Below, piece after piece: positions 1-8,922 of a stretch of DNA of 64,000 bases (positions are counted from its first letter, which is position 1; every line of letters starts with the position of its first letter). Origin of the DNA: WHSW01 sp963740055. Lineage in GTDB: Bacteria; Actinomycetota; Thermoleophilia; Solirubrobacterales; 70-9. The DNA lies in NCBI GenBank assembly GCA_963740055.1, contig CAVUCL010000001.1:744001-808000 (forward strand), written 5' to 3'. The position numbers and the translations under genes are program-made. The notes beneath the pieces are model-generated. The model saw only the letters and a list, made by a program, of their open reading frames with translations. It made no database searches and was not told the origin of the DNA.

Positions 1-2
1 TC

Positions 3-743
3 GGCAGCTTCGACGCCTACAACCTCGCCCAGGCGCAGGAGCAGATCGCCGAGCTCGAGGGCTCGAACCCGTTCGTCGACCTGCTCGAGACCGGCATCCC
101 CGAGGCCGCCGGGCTGTTCGCCGAGGTCGCGGCCGTCGCGGCGCTGCTCGAGCCGAGTGCGCCGTCGGTGATCGAGGACTTCCCGCTGCTGCCGGAGTCG
201 CTGCGCCCGCCGGTCCCGGCGACCAACCGGGGGGTGATCGGCCATGGCTTCGATCGCGACACCTCGCCGCCCGAGCTCGGCATCCTGCACGTGAACGCCG
301 GCGCGCTCGCCGCCGCGGGCGATCCCCGCGACTGGGAGGACGGGGGCGTGACGCCGGTAAGTCGCCTGATCGACGGCTTCGCCCAGGAGCCCACGAACGC
401 GGTCGAGTGGTACTTCCCGAAGCGGCTCACGATCGACGTCAACGGCGCCGACGAGCTGAAGCAGAACGACGTCGCCGAGTTCCTCGGCCTGCGCCTCGAG
501 CACGCGCGCAGGATCGACGTCCCGATCTACGCCTTCCAGACCGACCTCACCGACGGTGACGTGCTGCGCGGCGCGCGCAGGCTGGTCAAGCGCGCGCGGA
601 CCGGCAAGCGCGACTCGATGCTCGTCAACGGCGCCCCGCAGCAGAGCCATCTCGATCCGCTGCTCGCGGCGCCGAAGGGCAACGAGTTCCTGAAGACCGT
701 GGTCGAGTTCCTCGACCAGATCGGGCCCCGGGGCCGGAAGTAG
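3..743 (+). CDS. Probable alpha/beta-hydrolase, C-terminal part (5' end outside window)
   Basis: The frame is open from the first bases of the window and ends at TAG 741-743, so only the last ~246 residues are seen. Near the end, SHLDPLL followed by a helix ending in VEFLDQ looks like the terminal catalytic-histidine loop of alpha/beta hydrolases. The nucleophile elbow would lie upstream of the window, so the family cannot be confirmed. No signal or membrane segment is visible in this part. The 98 bases to the next gene separate it from the desaturase on the same strand. A large secreted or cytosolic esterase is possible; the assignment is tentative. Confidence 0.45.
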   Translation, partial: GSFDAYNLAQAQEQIAELEGSNPFVDLLETGIPEAAGLFAEVAAVAALLEPSAPSVIEDFPLLPESLRPPVPATNRGVIGHGFDRDTSPPELGILHVNAGALAAAGDPRDWEDGGVTPVSRLIDGFAQEPTNAVEWYFPKRLTIDVNGADELKQNDVAEFLGLRLEHARRIDVPIYAFQTDLTDGDVLRGARRLVKRARTGKRDSMLVNGAPQQSHLDPLLAAPKGNEFLKTVVEFLDQIGPRGRK

Positions 744-841
744 GCTCCCCTAACACGGAGCCTCGCTCTTGCCCTACGATTTCGGCAACCCGCCGCGATC
801 GGCGCGCGCGGGCCGATGACGACCGGAGAGACGCCACGACG

Positions 842-1863
842 ATGACTGACGCTGCCACAGACCACGACCTCGAGGCCTACGCGCGCCCCCGGCTCGGCCG
901 CAGCCTGCTCGACCTCGCGACCTCGGTCGCCCCCTATCTCGCGCTCACCGCCGCGATGTACGCGACCCTCGGCGCCTCGATCTGGCTCACGCTCGGCCTC
1001 GGGCTGCTCGCCTCCGGCTTCCTGCTGCGCACCTTCATCGTCTTCCACGACTGCGGCCACGGCTCGTTCATGCCGAGCAAGCGCGCCAACAGATGGGTCG
1101 GGCGCTTCACCGCGCTGCTCGTCTGGCAGCCGTACGCGAACTGGCGCCACGACCACGCCGTCCACCACGGGACCGCCGGCGACCTCGACCGCCGCGGCCA
1201 GGGCGACGTCCCGACCTGGACCGTCGAGGAGTACTACTCGCGCCCCTGGCATCAGCGGCTCGCCTACCGCCTGTTTCGCAACCCGCTGGTGATGTTCGGG
1301 ATCGGCCCGCTGTGGTCGCTGATGATCGGCCCGCGGTTCAGCGCGCTCGACAAGCGCCCGCGGCTTCGCAACAGCGTCATCCTCACCAACATCGGCGTCG
1401 GCGCGATCGTGGTCGGGCTCTGCGCCGCATTCGGGATCCCGAGTTCCTGCTCGTCCAGCTCTACCCGGCCTTCCTCGCCGGCATTGCGGGGGTCTGGCTG
1501 TTCTACGTCCAGCACCAGTTCGAGGACGTCTACTGGGAGAGCGGCGAGCGCTGGACCTACGCCGATGCCGCGCTCGCGGGCAGCTCGTACCTGAAGCTGC
1601 CGAAGGTGCTGCAGTTCTTCTCCGGCAACATCGGCCTCCACCACGTGCACCACCTCAACGCCCGGGTCCCCAACTACAACCTCCAGGCCGCCCACGACGA
1701 GAACGAGGTCTTCGCCGACGTCCCCGTGCTGACGCTGCGCGACAGCATGCGCTGCCCGCGGCTGAAGCTGATCGACCCCGACAGCGGCCGGCTGCTCACC
1801 TGGGCCGAGGCGCGCGCGCTCACCCGCGCCCCGGCGGTCGCCCCGGCGCCCGCCGGCAGCTAG
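842..1863 (+). CDS. Fatty acid desaturase (one frameshift)
   Basis: Membrane-bound di-iron fatty acid desaturase, which would introduce a double bond into membrane acyl chains. All three histidine boxes are present: HDCGH near residue 70, HDHAVHH near residue 104, and HHVHH in the C-terminal part. Hydrophobic segments lie before the first box and between the second and third. The frame breaks at 1436-1441 (ATCCC|GAG): restoring one lost C in the C-run joins ...AAFGIP to EFLLVQLYPAF and gives 340 residues, the normal family length. The lost base is in a homopolymer, so a sequence error is the simplest explanation. ATG 842 follows GGAGAGACG. Confidence 0.85.
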
Positions 1864-1867
1864 CCGG

Positions 1868-3221
1868 CTAGGTAGCCGAGCCCTCGAGCAGGAGCGCTGC
1901 TTCTCGGCGGCGAACTCGTCCTCGGAGAGGACGTCGAGTCGCGCAGCGCAGCGAGCCGCTCGAGCTCCGCGATACGCGGGTCGCCGCCCGCCGCCGGCGC
2001 TGCGCTCGCCGGTGCCGACCCGGCGCTCGCGCGCCTCGCGCATTCGGGTCGCGAGCGCGTGCGCGAGCCCTTCCGAGGACCCGGTCGCGACGCGGTCGGG
2101 AAACTCGGCGATCACGCGGCGGCGAAGCATCTCGACCCCGAGCGCGAGCAGGACGATCAACAGCAGCGACGGGACCAGCCGGTGGGTGCCCGCGGTCGGG
2201 TCCCACCAGAACAGCAGTACGCAGGGCGACCGCGAGCCCGCCGTAGGCCCAGCGCGGCTGGCGTACCACGGGGCGATCGCGGAGCGAATCGAGGTCGCGA
2301 ACGAGGTCGGCCCGGCGAGCCAGGCGGCGATCACGATGAAGATGCCGTAGAGGATCGAGCGCGTTCGCGATCTCGGTCAGCTGCGTGGTCCCGATCGTCC
2401 AGGTCGCCTCGATCGCGTCGTCGGCGCTCGCCGCATCGGAGAGCGCGCCGACGACGGCGTCGCCCGCGATCCCGTGGAGGACGAAGATCAGGGCGCCGAC
2501 GACGATGAAGCTGATCCCGACCGGCGCGCAGGGTCTCGCGCCGGCGCGCGCCGGCGAGGTAGATCGCGAGCGCCTAGAGGACCAGCGCGAGCGCGAGCAG
2601 AACCCAGGCGAGGGTGCGCAGCAGGTCGACGCCGCCCTGCACCGCCTCGAGCTCGTCCGAGCGCATGATCTCGATCTGGGCCGCGTCGGGCGGCAGCTTC
2701 GAGGCGAGGTCGGCGCTGATCCCGAGCTGGGTCGTGATCGCCTCGAGCACGGTGCCGAGATCGAGGGTCACGTTCCCGTCCGCGGTCGAGACGAGCGGTC
2801 GCCCTCGTCGTCGACGACGGCGAGCAGGCGCTCGTGCGCGGCCCGGTTCGCGTTCTCCCACAGGTCCTGGACCCGCGGCTCGGCCAGCGCCCGCATCGAG
2901 ACGTCGCCGGCGACCTGGCGCAGGCCGCCGGAGATCGGCCCGGCGAGCGGCGCCAGCTGCTCCGGCAGCTGCTCGGCGAGCTCCGCCTCGACGTCGACGT
3001 TCGCGTACAGCTCGGTGACCAGGAAGTTGGAGAGCGCGTCCTGGATCGACTCGTCGGCGAGCAGCTCGGTGCTGGTCTCGACCCAGGTGTCGGTCTCGAG
3101 CAGCTGGCGCTTCGCCCAGACGGCGAACACGGAGAGCGACCAGCAGCAGCGACGCGATCACGACGAGCACCATCGGCAGCGCTCGGCGTCCCTCGGGTCT
3201 CACCTTGCCCCCCTCGCTCAT
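1868..3221 (-). pseudogene. SHOCT-domain membrane protein, broken by many indels
   Basis: Rebuilt from three frames, this reads as a ~450-residue actinobacterial membrane protein: an N-terminal TM (PMVLVVIASLLL), a long extracytoplasmic part (AKRQLLETDTWV ... SIQDALSNFL ... PRVQDLWENANRA), then several TM helices, and a C-terminal SHOCT-like motif (RIAELERLAALRDS..VLSEDEFAAEKQR) ending GSAT. I count five one-base gains and four losses. There is also a TAG at 2575-2577 in phase with the surrounding frame, in a leucine-rich TM segment; a compensating pair of indels would explain it. With these corrections the length is divisible by three. Function is unknown; similar proteins are annotated only as hypothetical. 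It is either a heavily mis-assembled gene or a decaying one. Confidence 0.6.
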
Positions 3222-3233
3222 CCGTTGCCCACC

Positions 3234-4119
3234 CTAACGCCTCCACCGGCACTCAGCCGGAGGCGAGCCCGCGAGGCGCTCGGCGAGCCGTCCCATGCCG
3301 CGGCGCTCGGCGGCGCGCGCCGCCGAGCGGTAGTCGGTGCGCTTCGAGCGCGGGCGCCCGACGCCGGCGTCGCGCAGGGTGGCGATGTCCTTGTAGGCGA
3401 GCAGCTGATCGCCGGACTCGAGCAGGGTCGCGCGCAGCGCCGGGCGCCGCTCGCGGATCGCCTGCTCGAGCACAGCCTCGAGCGAGCCGTGCTCGCGCAG
3501 GAGCTCGGCCGCGGTCTTCTCGCCGACTCCCTTCGCGCCGGGGATCCCGTCGGAGGGGTCGCCGCGCAGGGCGATGAAGTCGGGCACCAGGCCCGGCGCG
3601 ATGCCGTAGCGCTGCTCGACCTCCTTCGGGCCGACCTCCTCGCCGCCCTGCTTGCCGCCGGTGCTCACGTAGAGCACCGTTGTCAGCTCGCTCGCGCACT
3701 GGAACAGGTCGCGGTCGCCGGTCATCAGCAGGGTGCGCTCGCCCTTTCGCTCCTCGAGCTTCGCGTAGGAGCCGAGCAGGTCGTCCGCCTCGAGCGAGTC
3801 GTGGTGGGCGACGGTCCAGCCGAAGGCGGAGAAGAACTCGTCCGCGTCCGCCCACTGCCCGCGCAGGCCCTCCGGCATCTCCGGGCGCTCGGCGTGATAG
3901 CCCGCGTAGAGCTCGACCCGGTAGACGGCGGCGTCGGGGCCGAAGCAGAGCACGACCGCGCGCGGCCGATGGCGCTCGACCTCGCGCAGGATCAGGTTGC
4001 GTCGCCCCGAGCAGCGCGTTCACCGGCTTGCCGTCGGTTCCCTTGATCGAGTCGGGGAGCGCGTAGAAGGCGCGGTAGAGCATCGACGGCGTGTCGACGA
4101 CCAGGAGCGGGTTCGCCAT
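3234..4119 (-). CDS. 5'-3' exonuclease, DNA polymerase I N-terminal-domain type (one frameshift)
   Basis: Stand-alone PIN/XPG-like 5' nuclease (~294 residues after correction), expected to remove RNA primers or flaps. It starts MANPLLVVDTPSMLYRAFYAL, a typical family start in which the first metal-binding Asp is present. Acidic residues follow in SLEADDLLG and LLMTGDRDLFQ, and a helix-3-turn-like region GIPGAKGVGEKTAAELL matches the H3TH DNA-binding motif. One extra base at ~4001-4003 (ACG|C|AAC on the coding strand) splits it into two frames; skipping it gives GATNLILREVERHRPRAV. No polymerase domain follows. It is divergent from the VOC gene at 4181. Confidence 0.85.
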
Positions 4120-4180
4120 CGGGCCACCGTATCGGCGCGGGCGCGACCCGGTCCGTCCGGGGCGCGGCTAGGCTGGTCCG

Positions 4181-4635
4181 ATGGCGCGGGTGAGGCTGGT
4201 CGGAATCAACCACGTCGCGCTCGAGGTCGGCGACCTCGAGGCGGCGCTCGAGTTCTACGGGCGCGTATTCGAGTTCGAGCTCCGCGGCCGGGTGCCGGGG
4301 ATGGCGTTCCTCGACATGGGCGACCAGTTCCTGGCGCTCTCCGAGGGCCGCTCGCAGCCGGCCGACGACGCCGCCACTTCGGCCTCGTCGTCGACGACCT
4401 CGAGCGGGCGCGCGCCGCGCTCGCCGAGGCCGGGGCCGAGGTGCTCCCGGGTCGCGGGCTCGACTTTCGCGATCCCTGGGGCAACCGCGTCCAGGTGGTC
4501 GAGTACGGGCGGATCCAGTTCTCGAAGACCGCGGACGTGCTCGCCGGGATCGGGCTCGAGGGCCTCTCCAAGACCGAGGAGGCCGAGCGCGAGCTGCGCG
4601 AGAAGGGCCTCGGTCCGCGTCAGCCGCGCTCGTAG
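4181..4635 (+). CDS. VOC-family (glyoxalase/bleomycin-resistance fold) protein, one frameshift
   Basis: A single-domain VOC protein (~150 residues). It begins with INHVALEVGDLEAALEFYGRVF, the standard first beta-alpha unit carrying the metal-ligand histidine, and later shows HFGLVVDDLERARAAL and DPWGNRVQVVEY. The frame changes at ~4365-4376 (GACGACGCCGCCAC), equivalent to one base lost or two gained. The ~40-residue tail after the fold is helical and charged. The substrate cannot be told from sequence. It is convergent with the dehydrogenase gene, and the two coding regions overlap by 16 bases at their 3' ends. Confidence 0.75.
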
Positions 4636-5561
4636 ACCTCCGGGTTGACGCAGTGGGGCATCGGCTCGCCCGCGAGCGCGGCGAGCAGGTTGTCGACCGC
4701 GATTCGCGCCATCGCGGCGCGGGTCGCGTGCGTCGCCGAGCCGAGGTGCGGGACGACGAGCAGGTTCGGGGCCTCGAGCAGCGGGTCGTCGGCCGGCAGC
4801 GGCTCGGGGTCGGTGACGTCGAGCGCGGCGCCGGCGATCCAGCCGCCGGCGAGCGCCCGCGTCAGCGCTCGCCCGTCGACGATCGGGCCGCGGGCGGTGT
4901 TGACGAGGTAGGCGGTCGGCTTCATCGCCCGCAGCGCGCGCTCGCCGATCAGGCCGCGGGTGTGCTCGGTCAGCGGGCAGTGCAGGGTGACGAAGTCCGC
5001 CTCGGCGAGCAGCGGCTCGAGCCCGCCGCTCTCGCGCCCCGCGGTCAGCACCCGGCACCCGAACCCCTCGAGCCGCCGCGCGACCGCGCTCCCGATCCGC
5101 CCGGCGCCGACGATCCCGACCGTCGCCGAGTGCAGGTCGCGGCCCAGCATCCACCCGGGTTCCCAGGTCAGCCACTCGCCGGCGCGCACGGCGCGCTCGC
5201 CCTCGGAAAGGCGGCGGGCGATCGAGAGCATCAGCGCCAGCGCCAGGTCGGCGGTCGACTCGGTGAGCACGTCCGGGGTGTTGCCGACCGGGATCGCGCG
5301 CGCGGTCGCGGCGGCGACGTCGACGTTGTCGACGCCGACCGCGAGGTTGGAGATCGCGACCAGCCGCGGGCAGGCGGCGATCAGCTCGGCGTCGACGGGG
5401 TCGGTGAGCAGGCAGAGCAGTCCCTCGGCCTCGGCGGCGCCGCGCTCGAGCTCGGCTCGCGGCGGCGGCAGGCGCTCGCCCCAGGTCTCGACCTCGTGCG
5501 CCGCCCGCAGCCGGACGAGCTCGTCGCCGGGCAGCTCGCGGGTGACGAAGCAACGGGCCAT
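4620..5561 (-). CDS. D-isomer-specific 2-hydroxyacid dehydrogenase
   Basis: NAD(P)-dependent dehydrogenase of the glyoxylate/hydroxypyruvate reductase type, 313 residues and intact. The substrate-domain segment ISNLAVGVDNVD is followed by the Rossmann motif GIVGAGRIGSAVARR. Next come NTARGPIVDGRAL, containing the family catalytic Arg, the Asp/Glu region DVTDPEPLPADDPLL, and the catalytic His in VVPHLGSATH. I chose ATG 5561 because the frame upstream of it runs antisense through rlmN, whose start lies only 26 bases away on the other strand. Substrate choice between glyoxylate, hydroxypyruvate and other 2-oxo acids is not visible. Confidence 0.88.
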   Translation of the reverse strand: MARCFVTRELPGDELVRLRAAHEVETWGERLPPPRAELERGAAEAEGLLCLLTDPVDAELIAACPRLVAISNLAVGVDNVDVAAATARAIPVGNTPDVLTESTADLALALMLSIARRLSEGERAVRAGEWLTWEPGWMLGRDLHSATVGIVGAGRIGSAVARRLEGFGCRVLTAGRESGGLEPLLAEADFVTLHCPLTEHTRGLIGERALRAMKPTAYLVNTARGPIVDGRALTRALAGGWIAGAALDVTDPEPLPADDPLLEAPNLLVVPHLGSATHATRAAMARIAVDNLLAALAGEPMPHCVNPEVYERG

Positions 5562-5587
5562 CGCCGACACGCTGTCACACTCGGTCC

Positions 5588-6612
5588 ATGGATCTGACCC
5601 TGCTCGACCAGCGCCTCGCGGCGCGCGGCGAGCGGCCGTTTCGCGCCCGCCAGGTGTGGGAGTGGGCGGCCGCGCGGAGCCGGCTCGTACGCGGAGATGA
5701 CGAACCTGCCGCTCGAGCTGCGCGACGAGCTCGAGCGCGAGGTCCCGTTCTCGACCCTGGCGCTGGAGCGGACCGCGACCTCGGTCGACGGGACCGAGAA
5801 GGCGCTGTTCGCGACCGCCGACGGGCGCCCGGTGGAGGCGGTGCTGATGCGCTATCGCGACGGCCGGCGCTCGCTCTGCCTCTCGAGCCAGTCGGGCTGT
5901 CCGCTGACCTGCACCTTCTGCGCCACCGGGGCGATGCGCTTCGGGCGCAACCTGAGCGGCTCGGAGATCCTCGACCAGGCGCTTCACTTCCGCCGCGGCG
6001 AGCCCGTCAACCAGGCCGTCTTCATGGGCATGGGCGAGCCGCTGATGAACCTCGACTCGGTGCTCGCGGCGTGCGAGCGGCTGCCCGACGTCGGGGTCGC
6101 GACCTCGCACACGACGATCTCGACCGTCGGCTGGCTGCCGGGGATCGAGCGGCTCGCGACCGAGGGCCCGCGGGTGCGGCTGGCGCTCTCGCTGCACGCC
6201 CCCGACGACGCCCTGCGCTCGGAGCTGATGCCGGTCAACGACCGCTTCGGGCTCGGCGAGGTGCTCGAGGCCTGCCGCCGATGGCGGGCGGAGCGGCGCC
6301 GGCGCGTCTACATCGAGTACCTGATGCTCGCCGGGGTCAACGATCGCCCCGAGCAGGCGCGCGCGCTCGCCCGAGCTGCTGCGCCCGCAGGAGGCGTTCA
6401 AGGTGAACCTGATCCCCTACAACCCGACCGGCGGGCGCTTTAAGGGCTCCGGTCGCGCCGCGATCGACGGCTTCCGCGCCGCGCTGCGCGAGCGCGGGGT
6501 CCCGGCGACCGTGCGGCTCACCCGCGGCCGCGACATCGCCGCCGCCTGCGGCCAGCTCGCCGCCGACCGGACGCAGCCGCGCGAGCGGTCACGAACCGCC
6601 GCGCCCGGGTAA
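5588..6612 (+). CDS. rlmN: 23S rRNA (adenine-2503-C2)-methyltransferase, two frameshifts
   Basis: Radical-SAM methyltransferase that methylates A2503 of 23S rRNA, and A37 of some tRNAs in known members. The N-terminal ARQVWEW motif, the cluster motif CPLTCTFCATG (CxxxCxxC), the GMGEPLMN loop, and the C-terminal NLIPYNP and RGRDIAAACGQL segments identify RlmN. Two one-base gains break it. At ~5672 (GCGGCC|G|CGC) correction gives WAARGAGSYAEMTNLP; at ~6372 (GCC|C|GAG) it gives RALAELLRPQEAFKVNLI. The corrected length of 340 residues is usual. A conserved housekeeping gene broken twice argues for sequence error, or for an unusual decoding event. Confidence 0.92.
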
Positions 6613-6626
6613 CGCCGCAACGAGTA

Positions 6627-6645
6627 CGCCGCCGGCTCGGCGGCG
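6627..6645. terminator. GC-rich hairpin between convergent genes
   Basis: An 8-bp perfect stem (CGCCGCCG/CGGCGGCG) with a 3-base loop lies between the ends of rlmN and the minus-strand gene at 6656. No T-run follows on either strand, so it is at most a weak bidirectional terminator. Confidence 0.4.
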
Positions 6646-6655
6646 GGCAGGCGGG

Positions 6656-6949
6656 TCAATCGGGGTCGAGCATCTCCTCGGCCTCGATCCCGCGCCCCGG
6701 CGGCACGCGCAGCGCGATGTCGCCGCGGCCGAACTCGTCCAGGGGCCAGTCGGCGGTCAGGACGGCCTGATCGCCGCGATCGGTGAGCGCCTGGCGAAAG
6801 GCGCGCGCGGTCTCGAGCTCGGCGAAGTCGCGGACGACGTCCCAATCGTCGTAGGAGGCGTCGCCGACCTGGAGCTCGTCGAGCCCGTCGGGATGCAGCT
6901 CGCCCCCGGCGACGCCCCAGATCCCCCGCAACCGATCGCGCAGTCCCAT
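6656..6949 (-). CDS. Hypothetical protein, 97 residues
   Basis: A small acidic, soluble protein starting MGLRDRLRGIW, with codon use like its neighbours. A central ferredoxin-like or DUF-like stretch reads ETARAFRQALTDRGDQAVLTADW. It has no signal peptide or membrane helix, and I do not recognise the family. It is divergent from the zinc metallopeptidase at 6988 (38 bases between starts), so they may share a promoter region. Confidence 0.6.
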   Translation of the reverse strand: MGLRDRLRGIWGVAGGELHPDGLDELQVGDASYDDWDVVRDFAELETARAFRQALTDRGDQAVLTADWPLDEFGRGDIALRVPPGRGIEAEEMLDPD

Positions 6950-6987
6950 CGCCCAGGCTACCGGCGCCGACGCTAGACTGCGCGGCG

Positions 6988-7917
6988 GTGAAGTGGAAGC
7001 GATCGAAGGGCCGCAAGGGCCGCGACGTGATCGACATCCGCGGCGCCTCGACCGGCGGCGGTGGTGGCGGCGGCTCGGGCGGGCTCTCGATCCCGGGCGG
7101 GCTCGCCGGGCTCGGCGGCGGCGCCGGGCTCGTGGTCGTGATCGTGGTCGTCGCGATCCAGCTTCTCGGCGGCGACGGAGAGCGGCGGCTTCGACCTCGG
7201 ACCCGCCTTCGGCAGCGGGATCGAGGCGCCCGGCGCCGACGACGAGTCGCCGATCCCGCCCGAGCAGGACCCGCAGGCGGACCTGCAGCGACTTCTCCAG
7301 CTACGTCTTCACCGACGCCCAGGACACCTGGACCGGGACCTTTCGTGCCGGCGGCGACGCCTACGACCGCGCCGAGCTCGTGCTCTACGACGGCGCGGTC
7401 CAGACCGAGGGCTGCGGCGGCGCCACCTCGGCGGTCGGACCGTTCTACTGCCCGGCCGACGAGCGCGTCTACCTCGATCTGAGCTTCTTCGAGGACATGC
7501 GCCGCCAGCTCGGCGCGCCCGGCGACTTCGCCTGGGCCTACGTGATCGCGCACGAGCTCGGCCACCACGTGCAGAACCTGACCGGGACCAACGACGACGT
7601 CGCGCGCCTCGAGGGCGACGACCCCGGGCGCGCGAACGAGCTCTCGGTTCGGCTCGAGCTCCAGGCCGACTGCTACGCGGGCGTCTGGGGCGGCGACCGT
7701 GTTCGCGGCCGGTGAGCTCGAGGCCAACGACCTCGACGAGGCGTTCACCGCCGCCGAGGCGATCGGCGACGACCGCCTGCAGCGGCAGGCCGGCGGCCGC
7801 GTCAACCCCGACAGCTTCACCCACGGGACCTCGGAGCAGCGCCGGACCTGGTTCGAGAACGGCTACGAGTCCGGCGACCCGGCCGCCTGCGACACGTTCT
7901 CGGTCGACGAGATCTAG
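6988..7917 (+). CDS. Membrane-anchored neutral zinc metallopeptidase (YpfJ-like), three frameshifts
   Basis: It belongs to the putative neutral zinc metallopeptidase family (YpfJ-like). A basic N-terminus is followed by a Gly-rich stretch and one TM helix (GLVVVIVVVAIQLL), then an extracytoplasmic domain with the zinc-binding HELGHH motif, LQADCYAG, and a C-terminal region ending in FENGYESGD. Three one-base gains at ~7171 (GAC|G|GAG), ~7289 (CAG|C|GAC) and ~7697 (GGC|G|GCG) divide it. Corrected length is 308 residues, normal for the family. GTG 6988 is the start. The substrate is unknown for the family. Confidence 0.85.
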
Positions 7918-7956
7918 CCCCTAGCCACGGCGCGCGCCCGGCGTTACGATCGCCGC

Positions 7957-8431
7957 ATGGGCCTGTTCAGCCGCCGGCGCAAGCGCGAGTCAGCGATTCC
8001 CGAGGACGAGCTCGAGGCCGCCGGCGGACCGCTCGGCTCGTTCGCCTCGGCGGAGGGTCAGCCGGTGGTCGGCAGCCAGGTCGGCGGCGGCCAGGTCGCG
8101 GGGATCGAGGGTCTGAGCGGGCTCGACGGGCTCGCGATGCTCGCCCAGCTCGGGCCGATGATCCAGAAGGCGATGGTTGAGGGCAACGCCCAGGTCTCGA
8201 TCGGCGAGCCGCGGTCGATCGACATGCGCGGGACCGAGCTCGGCGACCAGATCCGCGAGATCATGGCCCGCCACGGGATCGACGCCGAGTCGGCGACCGC
8301 GCGCGGCGTCGACGCGTCCGCCTACGGCGAGATGCAGAAGGAGATCCTCGACGCCCTCGCCCGGGCGCGGGATCGACCACGACGCCGCGGGCTCGGAGGT
8401 CGATTTCAGAATCGACCGGCCGGGCGGCTAG
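7957..8431 (+). CDS. Hypothetical protein, ~157 residues (one frameshift)
   Basis: It starts MGLFSRRRKRESAIPEDEL, a basic N-terminus followed by a Gly-rich linker (VVGSQVGGGQVAGIEGL), a hydrophobic helix (LDGLAMLAQLGPMIQKAMVEG) and a C-terminal part ending in VDFRIDRPGG. One extra C at ~8371 (GCG|C|GGG) separates ...DALARA from GIDHDAAGSEVDF. I do not recognise a named family. Forty bases separate it from the metallopeptidase, so co-transcription is likely. It is convergent with the cyclophilin gene. Confidence 0.6.
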
Positions 8432-8437
8432 CCGCCC

Positions 8438-8896
8438 TCAGTCGGAGAGCTCGACCCGCTCGATCACCTGCGGCTCGACCGGCTGGTCGCCGCCGCCCGT
8501 CGGCGTCCCCTCGATCGCATCGACCGTCTCCATGCCGTCGCTGACCCGGCCGAAGACCGTGTGCTTGCCGTCGAGCCACGGCGCCTCGCCGGTGGTGACG
8601 ATGAAGAACTGCGAGCCGTTCGTGTCCGGCCCCGCGTTCGCCATCGCGAGCGCCCCACGGACGACCTTGTTCTGGTTGAACTCGTCCTCGAACGTGTAGC
8701 CGGGGCCACCGGTCCCGGTCCCCTCCGGGCAGCCGCCCTGGATCATGAAGTCGCTGATCACGCGGTGGAAGGTGAGCCCGTCGTAGAAGCCGTCGGCGGC
8801 GAGCTTGCGGAAGTTCTCGACCGTCCGCGGCGCGTCGTCGTCGAAGAACTCGACCGTGATCGGCCCTGCGTTGGTGTGAAGCGTGGCTGTAGACAT
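8438..8896 (-). CDS. Cyclophilin-type peptidyl-prolyl cis-trans isomerase
   Basis: A single-domain cytosolic cyclophilin of 152 residues, catalysing proline isomerisation in protein folding. Active-site landmarks are FHRVISDFMIQGG (catalytic Arg), GALAMANAGPDTNGSQFFI, and WLDGKHTVFGRV. There is no signal peptide. The length is typical of bacterial PpiB-like enzymes and the gene is intact, although its neighbours on both sides are frameshifted. Confidence 0.92.
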   Translation of the reverse strand: MSTATLHTNAGPITVEFFDDDAPRTVENFRKLAADGFYDGLTFHRVISDFMIQGGCPEGTGTGGPGYTFEDEFNQNKVVRGALAMANAGPDTNGSQFFIVTTGEAPWLDGKHTVFGRVSDGMETVDAIEGTPTGGGDQPVEPQVIERVELSD

Positions 8897-8922
8897 GGTC
8901 GGCCACGATAGCGGGGGCGCCT

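Noticed and set aside
2385..4046. 553-codon plus-strand frame
   Set aside because: Arg/Ala-rich shadow antisense to the membrane protein and exonuclease genes, both supported by homology.
5562..6401. Long N-terminal extension of the 2-hydroxyacid dehydrogenase
   Set aside because: It would run antisense through rlmN; the family start fits ATG 5561.
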